The notes under the pieces are model-generated. The model was not told the origin of the DNA. It searched no databases and saw only the letters and a program-made list of their open reading frames with translations. From the NCBI GenBank assembly GCA_918807975.1, contig OU964921.1, forward strand, positions 33,878,498-33,942,497: a stretch of DNA of 64,000 bases. Reading direction: 5' to 3'. The position numbers were made by a program, and so were the translations under genes. Shown in pieces: positions 1-13,000 of the stretch. The first letter of the stretch is position 1. Every line of letters starts with the position of its first letter. This DNA is from Aplidium turbinatum. Taxonomy: Eukaryota; Chordata; Ascidiacea; Aplousobranchia; Polyclinidae.

Positions 1-3000
1 CAAAAGAAATTGCTTTATAATTTTATAAGGCAACATCTGATCATGTTAGTACCCTATAACAAGGATAGGCCTATACTATAAAATAAAAATATTTTACATT
101 GTAGGCTGCAGTCTGTGAAACCTTCCATTCCATAATTAAACAACTTTCATGCTTTCAGACACAAATCTTAAACTCGGCTGCATAAGACATTTTAAATTTA
201 AGAATGTTGATAAATCAATATGTTACGATAATTCAGTGATAAGTGTTATTGAAAACTTATTGAAGAGATAGTATTTCATCAGAAGTGCTTTCTAAATTTT
301 GTATGATAATTGCAACACAGTACAAAAATAAAATTTAACGTACAAATATTGTATCCAGAATTAAACAATGCAATATCTAAGGCCAAAAAAAGACCAAATC
401 AAAAGCACTGACAGTTTGAATCACTGTGACAATATCAAGAGCCTGGTACTCCAGCAAGGTTTGTTGCTTTTCTCTATCAGGCTAGTTTTCAACAACAGCA
501 GCAAATATTGAACTTTAGTAATTAGTTGTGTTAACACAGTCTTGTTATTTCCTTATCATCAGCTGATTAAATCTACATTTATAGCAAGGAAAACTGTTGA
601 CATTTTAAAACTGCAACAAGTATTATTTATTTATAAAAAAAAAATATTATAGTAATTAGCATACCCTTAGTAATTAGTAGAGCCAAACAAAAACAAAGAC
701 TTACTTCCTTGTAGTAAAATATCAAGCTTACAGCTAAATCAACAACTTGCACAAAAACATTGGGCTACAAGTCTATTAGATTTATAACCTTACTTAAAAA
801 AACACTTTTTAATTTTTGTGATTATCTTTGAACAGCACCTTTTAGTTGTACAATTGATTGAATTTCGCTTTTAATTGTAGTTCTACATAGTATTAACTTT
901 ACCACAAGAACCCGAAGTTCCAGTAAGATAGTAAACATATGCTGCGCCAAACCACTTCGATGCTTTGCTTACCAACACAGCCGGCCGATTCACTACGAGT
1001 TCTACGATCGCTTCACCATTGCAAGCGAGACTTGAACGTCACGACGTTCCAAGAAAAAAGAACGACGTGCTATCTGTCAGTTCAGAGTTGGCTGCTCAGT
1101 GTTCCTTTGCTTCCTCTTCTCGCAAACGGAGGGTCGATTGAAAGGAGTATGAAATGCGGAAATTAAGCGAATGAATCTTTTTTATTATCCAATCAGCAAC
1201 TAAAAACAAACAGTGGGCCACATACGTCCAATTTTTATCGTATTTAAATACATTTGAATACTTTAATTATGGTAGGCTAATTGTTTTTCGAGCTGAAAAT
1301 GCTCTTTTGAGGCGTAGTTGTTTCACATTTGGGGCTTGGCATATGGCACATAATTGTAGATGTTTGGATTGTTAATACAGGCAATGTTTTTAAAAGTTGA
1401 TTTGAATGAAGTTTTTTAAATGATATCCAAGAAACTGTCCCGGTTCATTGACCGTCTTCAAACTAATCTTTTGTTTTTCAACATTTATCATTCATATCAT
1501 TTTCACAGTTTAGTCCAGCATTCAACAGTAGTTTTTTCTAATATCATTTTCCCTCATCATCGCATCCGGAACGAAAAAGATACTGCTAGCTACAATAGTT
1601 GGCTTCTTCTTTCGTAGGCTATGTTCTTTTTCTTGCTAATGAGGGAGAGCTATTGTCATTCGCTTGATTGCAAGAATCAATTACCAGGGCTCACCACTAG
1701 GAGGTTGACAACTTGAGCCCCAAATTCTTTCGTATGAGACAAAATTATTCAGATTTTAGAGGGGGTGGTAGAATGCTAATAGGTTGGTGTTGCTTCGTCT
1801 CGTGTTGCTGTATCCATTAGGTGCCTTGAAAATGAACGGGACATTCAATTCAAGAACGACACAGCCAGCCGTTTGTTCCTCCGCGCCGCATTCGCAGACC
1901 GATTAAGGAGCAAAACCCCACTTGTGCATAGTGGTATAGGGCTATTTTGGTCATAAAACAGGTTAATTATTACGTTATGATCAATCAGTTAGCCTAATAG
2001 CCTACTACCACACAAACTGTTTAACAAATCTACGGCTTCAAAATAATACGAAGGAGTTTCTTCACGAAATGAAAGTACAGTAGGCTATAAAAGTGAAATT
2101 TCTCTATTTTTTTCTCTACAATCAGAACAGAAAGTTGAAAAACAATAAGAAATGAAATTGTGCATAATAATAAATTATTATTTTTTTTAAAAACACTAGA
2201 CAATTTAATAAATTAGATTAAATTATTTCTGTAAACTAGGATTATTGTACATAGGCTAAGCCTTTATTTTAATTGATGTTTGCCACTAAACATTAAACCA
2301 TTACAATTTTTGCTAAAAAAATAAAGACAATTTTCGCATTGTATCAGTCAAATTAAAAAAAAAACGACTACACTTTTATGTTTTTCTATAAATGCTTCAA
2401 CAGTTTTAAAAGCATTTTGATATACCGCCACAGTGCAGCCATTAAATTGAGGTTTGAAAATTCATAGGCTATGAGGAACACGCACCTGATTCATATGTCA
2501 AATGTAAACTTGTGATAATATTAAGCTATATGGACTGCCGTTTAGTTGATAATTTTATTTCATTACCTTCTTTGTTTTCAAATTTATACTTTTTACTTTT
2601 GTAATTATTTCTTTCGTACGGTACGTCTGTTTCTGGTTGTTGTATGAATGTCACAATGTGTAACTAGAATTATTTTTATGGGGTGGTACGTAACTGACAA
2701 AATGACCTCTTATGGCCTTTTGCTAACATCTTGATTGTGTCATAATTCAACCAACTGTTATACAATGTATTGTTTTGATTAAAATATTTACTTTCTTGTT
2801 TGCTATATGGCCCAATCGAAAAAAATAAGTTGACCTGACTTCTCATCTTTTATGTTTTCATTTCTTGCGTTTGATCGTAATGTGCACCATATTGAGTCTA
2901 ATGCAAATTAAACACATTATACCAGTTGAAAGATATATTTAAATTACTAGAGATTTTCTTTCCTTTTTGTGGATACCGTACGCTTGATTGAAAATAGTAG

Positions 3001-3384
3001 CTTTGGGAAAACAAACTGCTCATTAATTCGTTCTAGCGCCTTTACAAAAGCTGCGTCATAGCAATGCGCCGCCAGTGGTTAAAATCAGAAGTTATGTTTT
3101 GACAAGGGAAGAAGCGATTTTAGTCTGAGTCTTGACAATGATGGTTAGTCTTTTTTCTGATGCGTAGCCTACTAAGCAAAGTGGACTTTTCTAAACAAGC
3201 TTGTAAATTTTAATACTGAATTTGTAAAAAGATATGAAACAAATATTTATGTGATCAATTGCAGGAATATTGACAAGAAATTGAGAAGATCACAAGGATT
3301 TTTCATTCCAAAATTTAAATGCAGTATCCTAAAAAAATCAATAAAAGACAACTTATTATGATGCTAAAGTTAGACTGAGCAGTC
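1..3384. other. AT-rich intergenic sequence
   Basis: No coding exon, RNA gene or bounded transposon could be supported here. The short open frames have no recognisable domains and the composition is strongly AT-rich with poly-A/T runs. The only GC-richer island is near 910-1170 and is described separately. Upstream exons for an ectodomain of the EVC2-like gene were looked for on the + strand and not found. Confidence 0.5.
973..1170 (-). other. possible 5' exon of a gene leaving the window leftwards
   Basis: This island is richer in G+C and CpG than its surroundings. Read on the - strand it ends with a good donor site (GTTG|GTAAGC; exon end at 973). No long reading frame crosses it, so it could be a 5' untranslated exon or promoter-proximal sequence of a gene lying beyond the left edge. 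This is inference from composition and one splice-like motif only. Confidence 0.2.
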
Positions 3385-3545
3385 GTTATTATTATTATTT
3401 ATTTGCATGAGACAAGAATGTCCATGTTCAAATAACTGCAGAGAGAAAAACAAGCAACAACAACAGAAAAACATATATACAGATAACATATAAAGATAAT
3501 AATAAAACAAGTACGGTATAGCCTACTGAACAAAAAAACTTGGAT
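3385..3545 (-). mobile_element. non-LTR retrotransposon 3' tail remnant
   Basis: On the - strand the sequence ends in TCATGCAAATAAATAATAA followed by further ATA repeats, the usual look of a LINE 3' end. A similar tail (CTGATGCAAATAAATAAAA) ends the better-preserved LINE fragment at 19268. No reading frame survives. The length is an estimate because the 5' boundary is not visible. Confidence 0.4.
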
Positions 3546-3800
3546 GCAGACCTACACCAGTGATCACATTAAGCAAGCTGACTGAAATAAAATTAAATTC
3601 AAACAAAATTTGATTGAGAAAAAGCTTGTACGATACTTGAAGATCATTGGTATAGCCCACGTATGTATGAGTTTAGTAAGACTTTTAATAACTTGTTTTA
3701 AAATTCAATAATGTGGAAAACTTGGACGTATCCTATTTTCTCCATGTGCTATCATTTTGTGATACACCATATTTCATTAGTTTCAAGCTGTTTTCTTTCA

Positions 3801-4701
3801 GGCAGTGGCTATTTGACCGGCACCGGTCTTTGAATCTGAAACACTATTTGACCAGTCATGACGTCACTATACAGGCACTTTTTTCTTTTTCTCTTTCAAA
3901 GCAAAAGACGAGAAGAGTGCCTATATAAGTTCTAAATTTGACAATAATGTTCAACTGATTCGGTGGCGCGTAGGATACGTCTCGTGCTGGTGTTCCAAAG
4001 GGAATGAGTTCGATACTACACGGAAGCGTTCTTTTTTTTTAATTTTTAAACTAACTTTTGACCCGAATTGACTCAATCGTTAGGCTGCTGCATTTTTGTG
4101 GTCAATTTTTAATTTGAGTAGCCTACAGCCCAATTAAGCCCAATTATGTCTTCTCAAATATGAGTAATAAAGTTAGAGTTTTTATTTTTCTTGAATTTGA
4201 GATGTGACCGTGTTTGCCAAACGACGCATTGGGCAATTTGCATTGCGTCGTTCTGCAAACACGGTCACATCCTCTTATGACGAACGGAAAATTATCCAGA
4301 GAAATTCTCAAATTCAAGAAAAATAAAAAACTCTAACTTTATTAGGCCTGTTCATATTTGAAAAAACATAAAAAATTGGGCTATAGGCTACTCCAATTAA
4401 AAATTGACCACAAAAATGCAGCAGCCTAACGATTGAGTCACTTTGGGTCAAAATTTATTTAAAAATAAAAGAACGCTTCCACGTAGTATCGAACTCATTC
4501 CCTCTGAAACACCAGCCCGAGACGTATTTTACGCGCCACCAAATCAGTTGAACATAATTGTAAAATTTAGAACTTATATAGGCACTCTTCTCGTCTTTTG
4601 CTTTGAAAGAGAAAAAGAAAAAAGTGCCTATATAGTAACGTCATGACCGGTCAAATAGTGTTTCAGATTCAAAGACCGGCGTCGGTCAAATAGCCACTGC
4701 C
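3801..4701. mobile_element. Mutator-type foldback element, copy 1
   Basis: The element is almost entirely one inverted repeat. It opens with ggcagtggctatttgaccgg and closes with its reverse complement, and the arms match for about 400 bp each, including the block around gacgtcac and the block around gaatgagttcgatact. Flanks are tttctttca at 3792-3800 and tttctttta at 4702-4710, a 9-bp target duplication with one mismatch. Long inverted repeats with a 9-bp duplication are typical of Mutator-like elements. No transposase is encoded, so it is non-autonomous. A second copy lies at 49003-50966. Confidence 0.8.
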
Positions 4702-5464
4702 TTTCTTTTACAAATAAGCAAAACAGCAAATAACTGAAAGAGCAAAATTACAAGGTAGCGCAAAAAATGAGTTTTAGCATTTTCAACTTTTTTGTCGATA
4801 TGTTCTACCTTACAACTGGTAGATATTTTTTGGCTGCTTGAGTGCTGTGAGTTTTATTAGGAAAACATTTAAAAGGAGAACATTTAGGCATTTTTTAGAC
4901 CTCGAAGGACAACAAATTTTTATTCGTAATTAGGACATGTCCTCCAAAACCTTGCGCTAGTCTATATTAAAGGTATAAAACTGCATTAATATTTAATGTA
5001 AGTGAAACATTTGTATACAAAATACTGGTTTCCTTTTAAAATAAAACTGTACATATGTCTAATCAGACTTAATTTTTAACCAAAATTAGTCATACCAGTA
5101 CGGTAGGCATAAAGCTAAAGAAATAGCTTTAACGTTCAGGCTATGTAAGTTACGTTATTTCGAGATTATAATCACTATTACTTTCAGCTGTACTGTTGGG
5201 TTATTATAAATGTTGTTTGAAATGGTATATTGTTACAAGAAATAGAAATATAATAAATTCTTCATCACTTGGTTTTGCAGTAAAATGAAAGTTTCAAGTA
5301 GTGTAAACCTTTTCAAAATGTACAGTCGCTTATTCCTGCATGGTTGTGTTCTGTGTTGATCACATTGTAACTCAGGGAAGCAGCATAGATGTGTAAGTAT
5401 TTAACTGGACAGAGTAACTATTGTATATTAACTCATTACCATTAGCCGTTGTATTTCAACTCAC
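4702..5464. other. intergenic, nothing recognised
   Basis: AT-rich sequence between the foldback and a SINE. No exon, repeat unit or terminal inverted repeat could be supported. Confidence 0.5.
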
Positions 5465-5775
5465 TATCCTGCTAGCTCACTTGGTTAGCTCGAGACTTCG
5501 TCAACAAGAAACTTCAAGTTCAAGCGGCGCTGTTTTGACTCTTGGGGTGTGTGCTTGAGCAACGCATTCTAAGGACTGCTCTCCTGATTTATCAGTACCT
5601 AATGGATGGAATAATTCCCTCGCAACAATTGAAAAAAATTCGCCCTGTCAATTTCGGTATTCGGCCCTGTGTCAAAAGCCTCTACAAGTACGCGAAACTA
5701 CCAGGAATAACCTATCAAGGCTTTGTCAGTTTGAGGATACAGATTCAAACAAAACCAAATTATCCAATGCTATTA
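5465..5775 (+). mobile_element. tRNA-derived SINE, copy 1
   Basis: This copy aligns by eye over about 300 bp with 33447-33760. Both start with a tRNA-like head: an A-box-like ttggttagc, and, better kept in the other copy, a B-box-like ggttcgact. Both continue with a shared body including cctaatggatggaataatt and gaaactaccagga. The head indicates RNA polymerase III ancestry; the body has no coding capacity, and the open frame crossing it is chance. Ends are approximate because no target duplication was identified. Confidence 0.6.
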
Positions 5776-5945
5776 TTACATATAAAAATATGCCAAAAGA
5801 TTTTAGGAAATCTAGAAAAAGAGCGTTTTACCAGGCCATCTAGTACAAAGCTCAGCATTTAGTAATGCAAGAGACTTTTAATCAATGACATGTTTTACAG
5901 TCCAAAACATATTAATGTTGATCTTTTTTCCAAGAGTTGTGCTAC

Positions 5946-6853
5946 TAGGGGTGTTCAATTTCGGTTTGATTTGATTTCGATTAAAGTGGTATTCGTTTTC
6001 GTATCAGACATATTCGAAATTGTAGCTGCCCTTTCGACTGAACGAGGTTGAAAGTAACGCGAGTGGCGCGAAACCTGTCTTGTTGCATTTTGCAAGCAAA
6101 AAAAGACTTCGACACATGTGCATCGTCGATCATGTGACTATCACACGCTCTCGCGGGTCCAACGGCCAGTCCTGCACATGTGCGTTGAGGAAAGTCGTGC
6201 GCAACGTCGTTGTCTTCCACGTGCGTGCAGCCAACGGGAGGTGTCAGCTCTTCCGATTCCGATAGCCCCGACGTTGAGGCAACACAGGCGATGAGCGAAG
6301 ACGCCAGACCACTCTGACGGAACTCTTCTCCATGGGCAGGGTCCAGACGGAAGACTCCAACAACAGTGATGATGATGAAATCAGCTCAATCTCAAATGAG
6401 ATTTCCTATTTTATGAAGCAGAAGCTTGCTTCTGGGCAAGCTGATCCGCTTTCCTGGTGGAAAGCAAACAAAGGCGAGCTACCGCTGCTGAAAAAGGTAG
6501 CCGAGAAGGTGTTTGTGACCCCAGCGACCTCGGCTCCAGCGGAGCGACGTTTTCAAAAGCTGGCCTGACCGTCACGAAGCTGAGATCCCGACTGACGGGT
6601 GACCATGTCGATCAGCTTGTGTTGTTAAACACCAACATGGGCCTGGAGCTGTAGACGTTATTTTGTGTTCTTTTTCGCAAATTTTCACGGCATTTTTTCG
6701 TGTTTTCTAGCGAATTTTCATGGCGTTTCTTTCAATAAAATCACATTTTGCAGTGTGGTGAATAGTTGTGATATTCGAAATCAAAATCGGAAATCGAAAA
6801 TAAATTGAATTTCGAATTCCGAATATTCAAATAATCAAAATTGAACACCCCTA
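5946..6853 (+). mobile_element. hAT transposon relic (908 bp)
   Basis: Terminal inverted repeats taggggtgttcaattt and its complement bound the element. It is flanked by a perfect 8-bp target duplication, tgtgctac, at 5938-5945 and 6854-6861, the hallmark of hAT elements. Inside is the C-terminal part of a hAT transposase (separate entry). Most of the transposase is gone, so this is a non-autonomous internal-deletion copy. It lies just upstream of the EVC2-like gene. Confidence 0.87.
6332..6654 (+). pseudogene. hAT transposase C-terminal fragment
   Basis: The frame from 6332 encodes an acidic stretch, then PLSWWKANK and TSAPAERRF, the conserved hAT dimerisation region found at the C-terminus of BED-finger hAT transposases. 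Near 6560 the frame shifts by one, and the rest of the domain (AGLTVTKLRSRL, then the VLLNTN motif) continues in the neighbouring frame to a stop at 6652-6654. The N-terminal DNA-binding finger and RNase-H core are absent. It is a dead fragment carried by the 5946-6853 element. Confidence 0.75.
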
Positions 6854-7053
6854 TGTGCTACCAATCCTGATGGCATCATCATTCATCATCACATTTCATA
6901 TGCAAATGTCAAATAGTGTTTTTCAGTACGATACAAAGAAAACAAATACATTTTTTTAGTTTATTTTTTAAATAGTATCATATAGGCCACTCAAAATATT
7001 TGTGATAGTTTTCTTCAGTGTGCTTCATGTTCTAAACATTTCTTGGGTAAACA

Positions 7054-10000
7054 ATGTTTTTTAGTTCATTTAATGTGCTTAAATTTTCAGCATCCTGCCA
7101 TGAAGTATCAGTTGGAGTAGAGAGCAATGATGTCGTGTTTGATCCCATCATTTCCGGTGTCGGTGGTGGGATCGGGGCACTTCTTGGTTTTATCATAACA
7201 GTTGTTATCCTTAAATGTTTCTTTTTGCAAACAATCAAACGTCGCTTGTACTCCAAAAACATTCACCCTTCTCACATTGAACAAACAAATTATGCAGACC
7301 ATCAAAGCAATGATGAGGAGGTAAAGTATTTATTATCAATATTATCACAAAATAATCCACTGTCGATATGTATTAGGAGTGGAAAATGCTTATGCAAACC
7401 AAAAATTATGAAATTTAAAATGCAGACCCAATTGGCTGCTTATCATAGCATTAGCTATTCGTTCTTACATTATTATTTTTCTAGAAATATTTGTAGCATG
7501 GTTTGGTGGGCGGGATAATCGGTGAAACTGGCCGGATCTGGCCCGTTGGTCATAGTTTGCCTATTCTTAAAAAAAGCATAACCTATATAAGTGTTTCCAA
7601 CAAGTTCCACTTACCAGGCCTGTGGAATCAGAAAGGTTTTGTCAATGCCATGCATTTTATTATTTTGCATCAAAGTTTTATCATATTTTAGGTTGCAATG
7701 GTGTAGGACTGTACCATGAATCTTGTCAACAAAGCATGGCATTATTTTATATTTGTTTTTTTTTTGTGTATCTTTATACTATATCATAATATATTTAAAC
7801 CTTTAACTTTGTTTGTTTTCTTTTTTATCCTCTACAACTATTTACAGAATGTATCTAAGAAGAAAGCACTTACGACTTCAGTTAGACTCAGAAATGAAAA
7901 TAAAAAATCATCAAACACAGATCTAAGCTCACTAAATGAAGATTGTGTCGATGATGAGCCCAGAAATAATGGTAATCAGTGTAATTCTACATTAGAATTT
8001 GAAAAATAATGTTATCTATTTAGGACAAAACAGTATGTATTGAAGAATAGATACTCACAGTGATAGTAGGCTAACATTAGTTAAGCTACTATTTTCATGA
8101 AGCTGAGTTGTCATGTGTCTGTAACAGTTTCTTACCATTTCTGCACAGATGACATTAACGGGTCTATCATCAATGTTTTGTGCTCACCTTCTTTGGAAAT
8201 CATGTTTCACAAACTTGTGAGCCAAAAGTTATCCCAGCTCAAGAAAGCCACTGCACAGTCTTGGCATTGTAGACATTTTTGCATGGTACAGGTAGGTTCA
8301 AGAGAGTCCTTGTGATAGAAATTTACTGCATTCATACATTTTGCGTAACTTTCAGAATCACTTGTAAAAAACCCAAATATCATTAAAAGAACTTGAAAAA
8401 GCACACTCCAAGCTAACCTTTACCGTTATGGACCAACATACCATTTTTTGTATACTTATTCATTTCTTTGTACATTTTCCGGTTGACAGCTCGACTAGAT
8501 CCGTTCTACATTATTTAACTTTATCTGTGTTGTTTTTATGTGACAAAGTTCAACTATTCTGAAGTTAATGTTAGACCAGTTTATTGGGTTTTAGTTATCT
8601 TGACGACTTTACTAATGGCTCTCATAACTTACAAGTTTGAAGTAAAGTATTTGGTCGTGGTACCTATTTCATGCATATGTTGAATTTTCTTGTTCATTTA
8701 CATCTTTTTCTGGATTACCTTTAAGTGCTGTACGTTTCTATGCATGAATTTAAGAGTTGCGGAGCCCATGTGACACTGCTAAGACAGAGATTTTTAAAGA
8801 TATTCTTAATCGCATGACCTCACTTAACCACAGCTGTTATTTTCCTCATTGTGCAAAAAAAAAAATCAATATTATTTTTGTGCAAATTTTTTCAGATATT
8901 TCAATTGATCTTGGAAGAATATCGCTCGAAAAAGCAACTGAGCCAAACGGACCATGAGGAGATTCTTGAAGCAGCCACGAAGGTGATAAGGTTGATTTTC
9001 AGAAACAAATGTATTGAAGAAATAAATGGAATTGTCAGTTTTGTATGATAACATAATACTTTTCAGGAAAAATATCATTTGTGAAATCGTCATGCTCACA
9101 ATGGTTGCATTCTTAACTTTGTTGGTAATTGTCATCCTTCACACATGGCGACCTGTAATGTACATGAGTCGCTGTATCTCTTCACTCTGTTGACCCAGTA
9201 GGGAATTATATCATAGAGGTCGTCTTTTGGAATATGAAGATCTTTTTCGTAGCCCGCACAGCCCTACCATAACATGCAATATGCGGAAGAGCAACAGTAC
9301 ACATCACACACCCCCTCATTATCTGTTCATATTATTGTTCTTAGAAACTGGATTCATCTTTGAGCATTTTCACGCTTGAGAGAAAAGAAGAGCATGATGA
9401 GGGTGACAAATACCTGGACAATAGCATCGACGGTGAAGCAGTAAAAGATTTGAACTCGTCGGGTATCTCGCAAACACTGGTATGCTCTTAAGGATAAAGC
9501 GTAGTTTCCGATGTGAATTGAAATTCGCAATGTTATATTTTATTATTTACAAATAAAACCTAACAACCAGATGGCATTTAACATAATAACATGAAAATAA
9601 ACTAAAAATTACAACCGTTTTCGGCTATACTCATGTTAGCTCTTTTTGTGTATGTAGATCAGTTCTGTAATTTAAATTTATGAAGAACATCAGTCAGTTG
9701 GTTACTTGAAAAGGGCTGACATGAGTATAGCCGAAAACGTTTGTAATTTTTAGTTTATTTTTATGTTAGTATGTTAAAGCCGTCTGGTTGTTAAGTTTTA
9801 TTTGTCTATGGTTTAAAAAAATCACCTCTCTAACGAAAATTGTATTTCATCATTTCTCAAAAACACTTAGTGGCTTGGTGAATGGAGTGTCCACCTTTGA
9901 GTTGACAGACGTATATTCGATGCCCTGTCAGGTCATACAAAAACTTTATAAAAATGACACAAAGTTTTGTTTGCCCTTTAGCACTCAACGTTAATGAATG

Positions 10001-13000
10001 GATTTGGAGAAACTATTAATTTAGCTCTAGGTCTATACACCTGCGCTATAACTGTCTGTCTTGTAAAGTATGTAAACCTAAAGCAACTCACATCTATAAT
10101 GGCTACTTTATAATGGCTCTTTAAAAGCACTATTTTGTGGCAACGGTCATGACCTGATTTATTAGAGCAGTCTATGTATAGACAGTGCAAAATATAAGCA
10201 ACAGAATTATTCTATTAAACATCGGCGACGTTTTTACTTAAAACCAGGGCCGGATTTATCAGTAGGCAGTTGCCTAGGGCGGCAAAATATACGAATATAA
10301 TTACATTGATAATACTGTACGTGAATATAATAATTCACAACAGATATATTCAGATATATAGCAATTAATAAATATGTTATCACATCACACACATTTATAA
10401 ACAGTGCGGCAAGTCGTGTATGGCAAGTCATCGCCCCTAGAGTACTTCACGCTTGATTGGTTTTCAACAATATGTGCTAATATTAATTTATTGATAATAA
10501 TAGAAATCAAATCAATAAGAAATTATTGATTTGTTTGCAAGAGAAAAAGCCCGTCGGAAGCGATTTTAAACAATTAGTTCATTATACAATTTGACATTCA
10601 TTGATGTATTCAAATAAACAGTGCAAATAACTTTTTTGTAAGGAATTGAAAATATAAATCGTAGCGCACCATCGAAAATTTTTTTTTGAGGGGCAGCACT
10701 TTTCTTATCTGCCTAGGGCAGCACTTAGGCTAAATCCGACCCTGCTTAAAACTCATGTTTATTCCTAGGCTTCAACCTATCTTGAAGTACAGGCAAGATT
10801 TGAAGATGCTTTATTGGAATGTATTGGACTTAAAAATGCTTCGACAATTCATGACGTTTTGGTCAAGTCTTTCAAAACCATTGAAGAAAATATTCAACTT
10901 GTTCAAGAATACGAAATAAAGGTTAATGCAATTGAACTGTGATTTTGCGGTTGTTTTGACGTTTGTTTGCATTTATTTAATAAATTTGCTGCCTATTTCT
11001 TGCTCTTTTTGCATAAGAGCAAGTTTGTTCTGAATTTAATCAAATACAATTTGTACCATTTAGTATTATACTTCGCATTTGCTACCGCTTGTTCAAACCA
11101 ATTTTTTTTTTGGTTTTGACGTTTATGTCATTACTTCACCTTTGCTGGTACTGAAACCCCTCGCCAATGCAGATTTTTGTAGAAATTTACATCGTGGCCG
11201 TCTGGCGATGTTGAAACAACGTGAAAATGGTGACTTTTGTTGGCTGTGATGTACATTTGGAGACACATCATTAGGCCACTGATCACACCGTTTAGTATAC
11301 TTTCATCAGCGCTGTTTTTCTACCTGCAGTGACATACGGTAGTACCTTGTTTCTTTGGACTGTAGTGTTTACTGACATTCGAATTCCTTCAAATCTTCAC
11401 AGATAGCAGCGGATTCCTTCCACCGAAACTTGCTGATAGCCCAGGCTTATCACAGTGGTATGTTTGCCATGAGAGAATTGATGAAGTGAGTCGTTACATT
11501 GAAAACTATAGTGAAACCACTTGCACAAAGTTTTCTTTTCGAATCATCGGTATTGTGTAACCCGGTGCTTTCCAACTTTTTTCAGTTCGCGACCCACAAC
11601 GAGATATTACAAATATATAATATACCAAATATGACCCACTGGTTGGGAAGCACTGGTGTAATTATTGATAATGTCAAATCAATACGAAGCGAATTTTATC
11701 AAGTGACTGACTGTGTCTTTATTTAGCTGAAAATCAACGATTCGAAGCAAAAACTTCAAGAATTTGTTTGAATCGTTGATAACTATGGCTGTGTAAAAGA
11801 ATTGAATTTGTTTTTAAAAATGTTTAGAGCAACTATCAGCGCGTGTGTTTGGATGATATTTTAGATTTTTTTAATGATTTATTAGTTACCTGCAAAGCGT
11901 CAAATTGGATTCTTCTTTAATAGATACAATTTTGGTAGCGAGGTGACTTTCTTTAACCATAGACAGATAAAACCCAAGCAACCACACGGCATTTAACATA
12001 ATATATTAGAGTGAACATAAAACTATAAACTACGAACGTTTTCGGCCATACTCAAGTTAGCCTTTCTCAAGTAATGCAAATAACTGATTTTACAATAACA
12101 TCTACATTGAAAATAACTGATCCACACAATGAATTGAAAAACGAAATGCACAGGAATTTTTGCCGCGCGTAATTAACCGCAATGTGATGTGCCTTTCTCC
12201 TCTGCTTTGCAGTTTCATTCTTGTGCATTTCTTTTTTCAATTCATTGTGTAGATCAGTTATTTTCAATGTAGATGTTATTGTAAAATCAGTTATTTTCGT
12301 TACTTGAGAAGGGATAACTTGAGCATGGCCGAAAACGTTCGTAGTTTATAGTTTTATGTTCACTCTAATGTATGATGTTATATGCCGTGTGGTTGCTTGG
12401 TTTTATCTGTCTATCTTTAACAGATATTACCCAACATCTATAAATCCCACTTTTCAAAAATCTGCTCGAGAAACTTTTTGTTACTTTTTTGTCAGGAATC
12501 TTTTATATAAGAAATTATCAAGCTAGTTTAAAGTTTGCCTCTGCAGCTCTTGTTTATAGATCGGTGACCTGACGGATTTGGCTTTTTACTACGCAGGAAA
12601 CGACGTCATTACTTCGAAGTCATGCTTCGTCGATTAGAAGAATCGGATCGGATTGGTCAGGAGGAAAGTAAAGCATTGTGGGATGGCATAAAAGATGCGA
12701 TTGAAGACAAATACAACAAAATAACAACTGGTATTTTAACAATACAAGTGTATTAATCCATTTTTTTCCGGGATTGTTGGGGAAAAAGGTTTGGAAAATT
12801 GTGATTCAAGGCTATGTAAGATTTAATGCGTGTTTTATCGTTTCTCTATTAGTTGGATTTTGTTTTTGGAGAAAGGAAGCAGTTTTCTTTTTTCGTCAGT
12901 TTGTTTCTGTGTTGTGCCAGTTTGCTGCTGAACTGGTAGTTTTTACCTGTTTCACCCCTCGTGATAAAGTCAGTTGTGCTGAGTGACGAAGTGTCGGAAA

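Noticed and set aside
5542-5862. 106-aa + strand frame as a gene
   Set aside because: It coincides with a tRNA-derived SINE copy; the matching copy at 33447 does not keep the frame open.
9055-9130. Extra exon of the EVC2-like gene after acceptor cttttcag at 9065
   Set aside because: The required frame stops after six codons, and phases of the neighbouring exons already agree without it.
9700-9760. Hammerhead ribozyme in the Penelope-like ends (gccgaaaacg motif)
   Set aside because: Penelope elements can carry such ribozymes and the cGAAAac part is suggestive, but I could not find the matching CTGATGA core with a proper stem in any of the three copies.
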